Program-made: the position numbers and the translations under genes
Shown: positions 50,774 through 58,362 of the stretch, in pieces
Position numbering within the stretch: position 1 is the stretch's first letter
How the letters are laid out: each line of letters begins with the position of its first letter
Notes under the pieces: model-generated
Database searches by the model: none
What the model was told of the DNA's origin: nothing
Seen by the model: the letters and a program-made list of their open reading frames with translations, nothing else
Source of the DNA: Mucilaginibacter rubeus
Lineage (GTDB): Bacteria; Bacteroidota; Bacteroidia; Sphingobacteriales; Sphingobacteriaceae
Direction: 5' to 3'
Assembly (NCBI RefSeq): GCF_014643835.1
Contig: NZ_BMKD01000002.1
Location: forward strand, 682,001 to 746,000
DNA: 64,000 bases

Positions 50774-51832
50774 TTAATCAGCCTTATACTCTTCTAACCC
50801 GCCTTCCAATGAAAACACATCGGCCTCGGGGATCATTTTGAGGATAAGTTTTACGGCTTCCTCGCTTCGTTTACCTGATGAGCAGTAAAGGACTTTGGTA
50901 TTCGGGCTGGTAAAGTAGGCCAGGTACTCTTCTATTTCGTCCAGCGGGATATGCGTACCGCCAATATCATAGGCTTCACGCTCGTGGATGGTACGCACGT
51001 CAATAAGTTCTACCGTATCATCTAAAAGGATCCGTTTTTTTAGTTCATCTGCATTGATGGTTGGAATAGTGATAGTTGTTTTTAACCTGCGGATATGTGT
51101 TTTTGTTACCGGGCCAATCTTAAAGATGCGGCTTTGCATGCTTTGTGCATCAAAGATCAGCACTTTCCCGGCCAGTAATTCACCGGTTTTGGTAATGTAC
51201 TTGATTACTTCATTGGCCTGCATACAGCCAATGATTCCGGCCAGTGTAGGTACTACTCCGCCTTCAGTACAGTTAGGGATCTGGGTAGCATCCACTTCGG
51301 GGAACAAATCACGATAATTGGGCGAATTTGCCCCTTTGGGGTTGCTTACGTTCCAAATGGCAACCTGCCCTTCAAACTGATAAATGGCACCATAAACAAG
51401 CGGCTTACCGGCCAAAACACAGGCATCATTAAGCAGGTAACGGGTTTCGAAATTATCGGTACCATCCAGCACAATGTCGTAATTGTTGATAACATCCATC
51501 ACATTATCGGATGTTATTTTGATGGCATGAGGTACGAGCTTAATACTCGGATTTTGAGCCTGTAGGCGTAAACAAGCCACTTCAGCTTTATTTTTCCCCT
51601 CATCAGCAGGGTTATATAATACCTGGCGGTGCAGGTTACTTATCGATACCTGGTCGAAATCGGCAATTCCTAATGTGCCAATTCCGGTTGATGCCAGGTA
51701 TTGTGCAGCCGGGCAGCCCAACCCCCCAGCCCCGACAACCAGTACGCGGGCTTGCTGCAATAATTGCTGGGCTTCCTCGCCAAAACCGGGCAGTGCTATC
51801 TGGCAGTTATATCGTTGTAAATCCTGATTCAT
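50774..51832 (-). CDS. moeB: Molybdopterin-synthase adenylyltransferase MoeB with rhodanese domain
   Basis: A 352-residue ThiF/MoeB/HesA-type enzyme that activates the C-terminus of MoaD (or a ThiS-like carrier) with ATP. The ATP-binding region is VLVVGAGGLGCPAAQYLAST, then GIADFDQVSISNLHRQVLYN. The middle carries DGTDNFETRYLLND and CTEGGVVPTLAGIIGCMQAN. A C-terminal rhodanese domain (ELIDVRTIHEREAYDIGGTH; KVLYCSSGKRSEEAVKLI) has the active-site Cys in YCSSGKRS. ATG 51832 is used. It overlaps the mobA-like gene by 26 bp. Confidence 0.9.
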   Translation of the reverse strand: MNQDLQRYNCQIALPGFGEEAQQLLQQARVLVVGAGGLGCPAAQYLASTGIGTLGIADFDQVSISNLHRQVLYNPADEGKNKAEVACLRLQAQNPSIKLVPHAIKITSDNVMDVINNYDIVLDGTDNFETRYLLNDACVLAGKPLVYGAIYQFEGQVAIWNVSNPKGANSPNYRDLFPEVDATQIPNCTEGGVVPTLAGIIGCMQANEVIKYITKTGELLAGKVLIFDAQSMQSRIFKIGPVTKTHIRRLKTTITIPTINADELKKRILLDDTVELIDVRTIHEREAYDIGGTHIPLDEIEEYLAYFTSPNTKVLYCSSGKRSEEAVKLILKMIPEADVFSLEGGLEEYKAD

Positions 51833-53018
51833 TAGTAGCAACTATTGTATGGTGGATCATTGATTTTACTTTCTCCAATTCTTCAGGCGTATTGACATTG
51901 GTCAGCGCCTCCTGTTGTGGTGCGTTTAACAATGTAATATCACTATTGATCAAAACCTTACGCGGGCATGAATACCCCTGCGCCAAAAACGATAAAAGTA
52001 CAGGGTAGCTTTTAGGCTCCCATATGGCTATCAAAGGTTCCGGGAAATTGGTTACCGGGCTGTGATAAGCCGTAGCCACCGACGAACTGTTTCGCCAGGC
52101 CACTAAATTGCGAAGGGTAGCTTCATCCATCAAAGGCAAATCACAGGCTATGATCAGCCAGGCGGCATCCGGCTGTTCGCGAAAAGCGGAAAGAATTGCC
52201 CCATAAGGTCCTAAACCAGTAAATGTATCCTCAATAACGGGATAAGCAGGGTCAATTTCCTGCTGCTGGCCGGGGCGACCAGAAATGTAAACCTCCCGGC
52301 AAAAGGTTTTGAGCAAATCGGCCATATAATATCGTTGCTGCTTGCCATGCCACTTGGCCGCACCTTTATCAAAACCCATTCGGGTACTTTTACCGCCGGC
52401 CAATACCAGTCCATTTAAAACGGGTTTGGCTAACTTTAATGCGGCTTCAAAAAAGGCAACGATCTTTTCACGTTCATCTACTTTTAAAATTGGGATCTGA
52501 TGCCAGTTGGGTGTAACTTCCTGTATAAAGTCCGGGATTTCGCTTGCATTATCGGCCAGCAGAAAAAGCTGAATATTATTGAGCTGACCTGTCCTTTTTT
52601 GCAGTGACGCCTCTTTATTAACGTCGATAATAACTACCTGGGCCTTAGCCTGCTGGTGATTTCCATTAACTAATACCAGGTCGGCAGACGAAAATTGCTG
52701 TTTAAGCTGATAAGGATATACCGGGTTTTGATAGTTAAACTGCTGATAGTTTACCTGGTCGGTATAATCAAGCGAAGCGCCGCTCACCAATCTGCCGGGC
52801 AGCAAAGTAATATCATCATTATGTGACATATCCACATAAGCACATTTATAAACCGGAGAAAGTGAACGGATCACATCATCGGCCAATAATTTGATCACGG
52901 TACAGGGGCCACCTAAAATTGCCCATTCGTTACGGCCGAAGTTACCGGTTGAAGGGCGGGCCAGTTTAGCGTGTTTTTTATGCGTGCCTGATGGCTGGTT
53001 ATGATCTTTTAAAGTCAC
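51807..53018 (-). CDS. mobA: MobA-like molybdopterin guanylyltransferase with degenerate MobB-like N-terminal part
   Basis: A 403-residue protein. The C-terminal half is clearly MobA: LNGLVLAGGKSTRMGFDKGA, VEVYISGRPG-like segment, VIEDTFTGLGPYGAILSAFR and WLIIACDLPLMD. It attaches GMP to molybdopterin. The N-terminal half (NEWAILGGPCTVIKLLADDV, then IRSLSPVYKCAYVDMSHNDD) recalls the P-loop fold of MobB, but the GxxGxGKT nucleotide-binding loop is missing. The start is GTG 53018, inside the end of moaC, preceded by AGGAGG. It overlaps both neighbours, so it is co-translated with moaC and moeB. Confidence 0.85.
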   Translation of the reverse strand: MTLKDHNQPSGTHKKHAKLARPSTGNFGRNEWAILGGPCTVIKLLADDVIRSLSPVYKCAYVDMSHNDDITLLPGRLVSGASLDYTDQVNYQQFNYQNPVYPYQLKQQFSSADLVLVNGNHQQAKAQVVIIDVNKEASLQKRTGQLNNIQLFLLADNASEIPDFIQEVTPNWHQIPILKVDEREKIVAFFEAALKLAKPVLNGLVLAGGKSTRMGFDKGAAKWHGKQQRYYMADLLKTFCREVYISGRPGQQQEIDPAYPVIEDTFTGLGPYGAILSAFREQPDAAWLIIACDLPLMDEATLRNLVAWRNSSSVATAYHSPVTNFPEPLIAIWEPKSYPVLLSFLAQGYSCPRKVLINSDITLLNAPQQEALTNVNTPEELEKVKSMIHHTIVATNESGFTTI

Positions 53019-53469
53019 GTTTACCTCCTGTTTTTGAGATCAGTTTGGTTTCTTTTATCACTATATCATGGCTCATGGCCTTGCACATATCATAAATAGT
53101 AAGTGCCGCTATTGAAGCGCCTACCAGCGCTTCCATTTCCACACCTGTCTTTGCCGTAATGCTTGCAGTACAGTCAACCACCACTTCCTGCTGCTCATTT
53201 ATTCGGATAGTAACATTACAGTTATCCAAACCCAGCGGATGACAAAGCGGGATCAGGTCGCCGGTTTTTTTTGCGGCCATGATACCGGCGATGATAGCTG
53301 TTTGAAAAACGGGGCCCTTTTTACTCTGCAATTCATTCCCTGCTAAAAGTTCAAATACCTCTGCCGGCAAACTAATAATGCTACGCGCAGTAGCAGTACG
53401 GTGTGTAACCTGCTTTTCAGTTACATCAACCATATTAGGATCGCCTTGTTTGTTTATGTGGGTTAACAT
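52999..53469 (-). CDS. moaC: Cyclic pyranopterin monophosphate synthase MoaC
   Basis: MoaC of 156 residues, which acts after MoaA to form cyclic pyranopterin monophosphate. Seen: MVDVTEKQVTHRTATARSII, KKTGDLIPLCHPLGLDNCNV and ASITAKTGVEMEALVGASIA, then LTIYDMCKAMSHDIVI, all characteristic. The C-terminal KTGGKRDFKRS is as expected. It overlaps the mobA-like gene by 20 bp. A palindrome-rich gap of about 160 bp separates it from moeA. Confidence 0.95.
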   Translation of the reverse strand: MLTHINKQGDPNMVDVTEKQVTHRTATARSIISLPAEVFELLAGNELQSKKGPVFQTAIIAGIMAAKKTGDLIPLCHPLGLDNCNVTIRINEQQEVVVDCTASITAKTGVEMEALVGASIAALTIYDMCKAMSHDIVIKETKLISKTGGKRDFKRS

Positions 53470-53482
53470 TATTTTTTATTAT

Positions 53483-53619
53483 GATTACACTGATTTCTTA
53501 TTGTGATTTCATCGATTTGTTAGGGCCATGATTCCTTTGTTTGTTTATAGCGACTTATTATGTTATGGATTCGATCAAATCAAAAAATCGGTGTAATCAA
53601 CAAAGAAAATCGGTGAAAT
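53483..53619. repeat. Interspersed repeats GATTACACYGATTT, two forward and two reverse
   Basis: Units at 53483-53496 and 53505-53518 are forward, and 53584-53597 and 53606-53619 are reverse-complement versions with small changes. They fill the moeA-moaC gap. Confidence 0.75.
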
Positions 53620-53627
53620 CCCAAAAA

Positions 53628-54821
53628 CTAAAACCTCCAAACCTTAAACACCTCTCCTGCTTTAAAATTATTCTTTTCAGGCGGAAGTTCTAAAAAAGCT
53701 TCGGTATCTGCTAAGTTAGCAAAATCGCCCGAACCATTTCCTTCAACGGGTGTAGCTATCAATTGGCCCTGCCCGTTACTTTGCAGCTTTACCTGCAGAT
53801 AGTATTGTAAAGCCGGCTGAAATGTAAAATCTTTTCCTAATACCGCATATGTGACGGCTTTCGCGGGCAAGCCGAGCGCTGTATTAAGCCATGTTAAAAA
53901 GTAACGGTGCAGGCACATAAATGTGGCTACAGGGTTACCCGGAAAAGCAAACACCAATGCACCGTTATTATGCCTGCCAAACCAAAAGGGTTTACCGGGC
54001 CGCTGGGCTACTTTATGAAACAACTTTTCAACCTTTAATTCCTCAAGTGCCCGGGGGATATAATCAAACTTCCCCATCGAAACACCGCCGCTTAGCAGCA
54101 GTACATCATAGTTTTGTAAACAGTATTGGATCTTTTCTTTAGTAACCGCGGGCTCATCGGGGATATGCAAAATATCAGCATCGGTACCATGTTGTTTTAA
54201 AACGGCTTTTACCATATAGCTGTTTGATTTGCGGATCTGGTACGGCAGCGGCGTTTCATGCACATCAACTAATTCATCTCCTGACGAAACTATTACCACC
54301 CGCGGCATTTTTTTAACAAGCAGGTGGGTTTTACCTACTGATGCCGCCACACTAATGATAGCGGGGCTTACCACCTGTCCTGCCGTTGATATAACATCAT
54401 TTTGTTTTTTATCAAGGCCCTGCAAATGCAGGTTCTGCCCCTTTTTTATGTCGCGGGTGTGTACGCTCGCCGACCCGGCGATGATCTCCACATCCTCATA
54501 ACGGATCACTGTATCAACCGAAGCGGGCAACACAGCACCGGTCATGATCTCGATGCATTCATCGGCGCTGTCGATTTGAACCGGCTCGTCACCGGCTGCC
54601 TGGGTAGTTTTGATCCGGAAAATATTGATCCCACTCTCAATAGCTTCATATCTTATAGCGATACCATCCACGGTTACCCGGTTAAAGGGCGGCAGATCAC
54701 GGTCGGCCTTCAGGTCTTCGGCCAGGGCACAACCCAGAGCCTGTTCAAACGGGAGGCTTTGAGTACCATAATCCCTAATTTGCGCAAGCACCAGTTTTTC
54801 AGCTTCTTCAACCGTTGTCAT
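53628..54821 (-). CDS. moeA: Molybdopterin molybdotransferase MoeA
   Basis: MoeA of 397 residues, which inserts molybdate into adenylated molybdopterin. Seen: LPPFNRVTVDGIAIRYEAIE, SADECIEIMTGAVLPASVDT and VIRYEDVEI in domains I-II. The MogA-like domain III has PRVVIVSSGDELVDVHETPL and VLLLSGGVSMGKFDYIPRAL, and KPFWFGRHNNGALVFAFPGN completes it. Domain IV ends at residue 397. It lies 17 bp after moaA, so the two are co-transcribed. Confidence 0.94.
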   Translation of the reverse strand: MTTVEEAEKLVLAQIRDYGTQSLPFEQALGCALAEDLKADRDLPPFNRVTVDGIAIRYEAIESGINIFRIKTTQAAGDEPVQIDSADECIEIMTGAVLPASVDTVIRYEDVEIIAGSASVHTRDIKKGQNLHLQGLDKKQNDVISTAGQVVSPAIISVAASVGKTHLLVKKMPRVVIVSSGDELVDVHETPLPYQIRKSNSYMVKAVLKQHGTDADILHIPDEPAVTKEKIQYCLQNYDVLLLSGGVSMGKFDYIPRALEELKVEKLFHKVAQRPGKPFWFGRHNNGALVFAFPGNPVATFMCLHRYFLTWLNTALGLPAKAVTYAVLGKDFTFQPALQYYLQVKLQSNGQGQLIATPVEGNGSGDFANLADTEAFLELPPEKNNFKAGEVFKVWRF

Positions 54822-54838
54822 ATATATGTAGTTTAAAA

Positions 54839-55828
54839 CTATCCGCCAATAGTGGCCATTGACTCGTGGATACCTGTTTTGGCTACCCGTGCCCGCTCGG
54901 CTTCCCAGCCATCTGCCGGGCGGTGGCTAAAAGCGGTTAACAGGGCATCCTCCAATACTTCATCAGAAGCTCCCGCACGCATCAGATCTTTTAAATTGAG
55001 CACGCCATCATCATACAAACAGGTTTTTAACCCACCCTGAGGCGTTATGCGGATCCGGTTACAGCTGCCGCAAAATGTACGCGAATAAGCGGCTATAATA
55101 CCAACTGTACCCTTATGCCCCGGGACCTGATAATTGTATGAAGTAGAATAAGCCGGGTCATCCAGTTTCTTTATTTGCGGATACTTGCTTTTTATTTCAT
55201 CTAAAATGCGAAGATAATCCCAATGTAATCCATCGTACACATGACCATCGCCGTTAAAAGGCATTTCTTCTATAAACCTGACACTTACCGGCAACTCTTT
55301 GGCCAATTCAACCAGCGGGATAATATCCTGTATATTTTTGCCATCCATCACCACGGCATTGATCTTTACTTCCATATCATGGCTCAGCATGGCATCTAAG
55401 GCTGTCATCACACTAGCAAATTCGTCGCGGCGGGTAATGGTAAAAAAGCGGTTGGCATCCAGCGTATCAAGGCTCAGGTTTATTGACCGTACACCTATCT
55501 TTCTTAATTCGGGCACATAAGGAGCTGTAAGTACGCCGTTAGTTGTAAGGCCCAGCTCTTTTAAGCCGTCCAGCCTGGATATAGCTGTGAGCAAATGCAT
55601 AATATCTTTGCGTACAAAGGGCTCGCCCCCGGTAATACGGATTTTTTCGATACCCATTTTTACAAGCAAACTGCAGCTGCGCAGCATTTCCTCATAGGTC
55701 ATGAGCTCGGCACGTGAAAGCCAGTTCAAGCCATCCTCAGGCATACAGTAAAAACAGCGCAGGTTGCACCTGTCTGTCACCGCGAGGCGCATATAGCTGA
55801 TCTTCCGTCCATGATTATCTATTAACAA
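54839..55828 (-). CDS. moaA: GTP 3',8-cyclase MoaA
   Basis: A radical-SAM enzyme of 329 residues, the first step of molybdenum cofactor synthesis. The SAM cluster is TDRCNLRCFYCMPEDG, and the second cluster uses CGSCNRIRITPQGGLKTCLY. IRITGGEPFVRKDI and LGLTTNGVLTAP are also seen, and the C-terminal Gly-Gly is present. There is no ATG in the right place; in-frame after the last upstream stop only ATT and TTG are possible, and TTG 55828 gives the conserved MLIDNHGRKISY start. Confidence 0.95.
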   Translation of the reverse strand: MLIDNHGRKISYMRLAVTDRCNLRCFYCMPEDGLNWLSRAELMTYEEMLRSCSLLVKMGIEKIRITGGEPFVRKDIMHLLTAISRLDGLKELGLTTNGVLTAPYVPELRKIGVRSINLSLDTLDANRFFTITRRDEFASVMTALDAMLSHDMEVKINAVVMDGKNIQDIIPLVELAKELPVSVRFIEEMPFNGDGHVYDGLHWDYLRILDEIKSKYPQIKKLDDPAYSTSYNYQVPGHKGTVGIIAAYSRTFCGSCNRIRITPQGGLKTCLYDDGVLNLKDLMRAGASDEVLEDALLTAFSHRPADGWEAERARVAKTGIHESMATIGG

Positions 55829-56261
55829 AATATAGCTTTTTTATCCTGTAAATTTAATTAATTAACAGCCATTACACCTTTTAGTTTATGCACGGCAATT
55901 GTAAAAATAAGCATTACCCCGCTTGGAGACGTTTACGAAATGTATTTTTATTCCCTTCCTCAGTGATATATCCGGTCTGAAATAAAATTACAAAAGCGTA
56001 ACAGGGTTACACCCCTTTTCCAATACACGCATAAAGCACAAAAAATCAAATTGTTATAAATGAATAGATCCGACTAAAACTTTAATTAAATTATTACCGT
56101 ATTAAGGCAAGCATCCGCCCCAAAGAATTTATAAAAAGGAAGCCCCCTGAGCCTAACAAACATAAACCGCAGGACCGGAAGCTACAAAATGGTAATGCAT
56201 GATCATTAACAAGGCATTACAACAACAGTTATACCAACATCTAATGTAACAGTTATAAAAA
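55829..56261. other. Divergent intergenic region between moaA and mocA-like gene
   Basis: About 430 bp without a gene. It should hold promoters for moaA-moeA and for the mocA-like gene. Fairly A+T-rich, with scattered CATTAC/GTTATAA words. I could not recognise a molybdenum-cofactor riboswitch or a ModE-type site. Confidence 0.4.
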
Positions 56262-56852
56262 ATGACAGGGATTATTATTCTGGCAGCGGGCGCATCAAAT
56301 CGTTTTGGCTCGCCCAAGCAAAACCAAATTTACCAGGGTAAAACCCTTTTACAGCGGGCAATTCAAACCGCGCTTACCTGCCTGCATTGCGAAAAAGTTA
56401 TTGTGGTGTTAGGAGCCAATGAACAATTAATCCGTCCCAATATAGATGAACAACTTGTAGGCGTCATTCACAATCCGCGTTGGGAAGAGGGAATGGGCTC
56501 GTCAATAAAAGTTGGTGTAGCCGAAATTTTGAGGCTTGAACCCCGCATAACTTCAATTATCCTGATGCTTTGCGATCAGCCATTTGTTGATTCATTCCTG
56601 ATATCACAATTAATGGAAAAAAAAGAAGTTAATGACTGCGGTATTATTGCCTGCGGCTATCGTGATGTTTTGGGCGCGCCCGCTTTGTTCGATATAAAAT
56701 ATTTCCCCGAACTACTTGACCTGCAAGGCTCCGAAGGTGCAAAAAAAATCATTGAAGCACATACCGATGACGTTTTTATACTCCCTTTTCCGCTGGGCGC
56801 TATTGACATTGACACCGCCGATGATTTAGAAAGGCTTAACCAGGTAGGATAA
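56262..56852 (+). CDS. MocA-like molybdenum cofactor nucleotidyltransferase
   Basis: A 196-residue nucleotidyltransferase related to MocA, which adds CMP to molybdopterin for xanthine dehydrogenase-type enzymes. The GTP/CTP-binding start is GIIILAAGASNRFGSPKQNQ, and the metal-binding sequence is ILMLCDQPFVDSFLI. Later, YRDVLGAPALFDIKYFPELL followed by GSEGAKKII and the C-terminal DIDTADDLERL fit. MocA rather than MobA is favoured by these residues. The window has no xanthine dehydrogenase gene. Confidence 0.82.
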   Translation: MTGIIILAAGASNRFGSPKQNQIYQGKTLLQRAIQTALTCLHCEKVIVVLGANEQLIRPNIDEQLVGVIHNPRWEEGMGSSIKVGVAEILRLEPRITSIILMLCDQPFVDSFLISQLMEKKEVNDCGIIACGYRDVLGAPALFDIKYFPELLDLQGSEGAKKIIEAHTDDVFILPFPLGAIDIDTADDLERLNQVG

Positions 56853-56857
56853 GATAA

Positions 56858-57301
56858 TTAAGCCGAAGCAACCAGTTTATTTACACTGCGATATACAAAC
56901 TCGTTAAAAATATGCCTGCGGGCAAACCGGCCGGGCGAATCAGCATTGATCAGTTTGATATAAACCGCTTTGGGCACGCCAAAATATTCATACACATTAC
57001 CATCAAGAAAAGTAACTTTCAGTACCTGTTGCTTATACTCAAAATCGGCAATGTTTGATAACGTTGTGGTAGCTGTATAATCAGGCAAAGTTTGAGCACG
57101 GGTTTCAGGTGCAATGCTTACCAAAAAATGATAAGCTTCAATAATTGTTTTACTCTTCTCTTCTGCCTCTGCCCTGTTGTCGTCCTGAAACCTGTCGGGG
57201 TGCCAGGTTTTCATCATGCTTTTATAAACCGAACGTAACTCGCTTAACTCTGCATTTTCGGTCACGTTCAGGAGTTTCCTGTAGTCGCCAATTTTTTTCA
57301 T
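56858..57301 (-). CDS. J-domain protein with KTSC domain
   Basis: A 147-residue protein. The N-terminal J domain reads DYRKLLNVTENAELSELRSV, then MMKTWHPDRFQDDNR with the HPD motif that stimulates DnaK ATPase. The C-terminal KTSC domain is FEYKQQVLKVTFLDGNVYEY, then FGVPKAVYIKLINADSPGRF; such domains probably bind nucleic acid. The combination points to chaperone or RNA-related work in the cytoplasm. It is convergent with the mocA-like gene. Confidence 0.85.
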   Translation of the reverse strand: MKKIGDYRKLLNVTENAELSELRSVYKSMMKTWHPDRFQDDNRAEAEEKSKTIIEAYHFLVSIAPETRAQTLPDYTATTTLSNIADFEYKQQVLKVTFLDGNVYEYFGVPKAVYIKLINADSPGRFARRHIFNEFVYRSVNKLVASA

Positions 57302-57566
57302 TGTTTATTTAATTCTTTTTTATTGTCGATGAAGGGATTACAGGCAAAAAAGCGCTCAGCACCACCATGAAAATAACGGCGCGAAGGTACACTTTTTTAA
57401 CGAGGAAAAACAGGAAGTTTTATTTATTAAACGATGATGATATGGAGTAAATATTAGCTAAAACTTTTATTAACATTCAACTTAATTCCTTACCCCCCTG
57501 TTTGCAGCTTTAATTTAGCAGCATAAATGAATAAAATACGGTGGCAGCTGTTTAAATTATAAACCG

Positions 57567-57574
57567 TATTTTTG
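57567..57574 (+). promoter_or_regulatory. Putative -7 element of the RluA-type gene
   Basis: TATTTTTG matches TAnnTTTG, 7 bp before the ATG at 57581. It implies a very short or absent leader. No convincing -33 TTTG. Confidence 0.4.
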
Positions 57575-57580
57575 CGGGCT

Positions 57581-58306
57581 ATGAAGTTTCCCAAATTTGC
57601 CGATCTGATACTGTTTGAGAACGACGACGTTATTGTTGTAAACAAACCGCCTTTTATAAGTTCACTTGATGAACGGGGCGAAGGCAGCAGCGAGATCAGC
57701 ATGTTAAGGCTGGCTAAGGCTTATTGGGACGATGCGCAGATCTGTCATCGCCTTGATAAAGAAACATCCGGCGCGCTTATTTTTGCAAAAAATCCCGAGG
57801 CTTACCGGTCGGTTTCCATTCAGTTTGAAAAGCGTAAGGTTAAAAAAGTATATCACGCGGTTATTGACGGCACACATACTTTCGATAACCTGCTTGTTGA
57901 TTTGCCTATATTAAATGTTGGCAAGGGCAGTGTAACCATCAGCAGGCAGGAAGGCAAGCGTGCCGAAACCTGGTTTCAGTCGTTAAAATATTATAAACAT
58001 TATACTTTGGTTGAATGCCGCCCGGTTACAGGCCGTATGCACCAGATCAGGATCCACCTGGCTACACAAAGAGCCTCCATAGCCGGCGATGAGATGTATA
58101 AGGGCGAGCCTGTTTTTCTCTCTAAAATAAAGCGCAAATATCATTTGGGTAAAGATCAGGAAGAGCTGCCTATCATGAAGCGCTTTGCCCTGCATGCTTA
58201 TGAAGTAACATTTCGTATCAATCCCGAAACCGAAGTTACCATCCATGCTCCATATCCTAAAGACTTTGAAACGCTTTTGAAGCTGCTTGATAAATTTGAC
58301 AGTTAA
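57581..58306 (+). CDS. RluA-family pseudouridine synthase
   Basis: A 241-residue pseudouridine synthase acting on rRNA or tRNA. The active-site Asp is in CHRLDKETSGALIFAKN. VVNKPPF precedes it, and PVTGRMHQIRIHLATQRASI follows, all RluA-type. ATG 57581 is preferred to TTG 57572. It lacks an S4 RNA-binding domain, so it resembles the short RluA/TruC types. The exact target uridine cannot be told from sequence. Confidence 0.9.
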   Translation: MKFPKFADLILFENDDVIVVNKPPFISSLDERGEGSSEISMLRLAKAYWDDAQICHRLDKETSGALIFAKNPEAYRSVSIQFEKRKVKKVYHAVIDGTHTFDNLLVDLPILNVGKGSVTISRQEGKRAETWFQSLKYYKHYTLVECRPVTGRMHQIRIHLATQRASIAGDEMYKGEPVFLSKIKRKYHLGKDQEELPIMKRFALHAYEVTFRINPETEVTIHAPYPKDFETLLKLLDKFDS

Positions 58307-58362
58307 AATTAAATGGTACAAAGTATTTGAAATTATCATGCGCCAACGTATTTTTATGCTCC

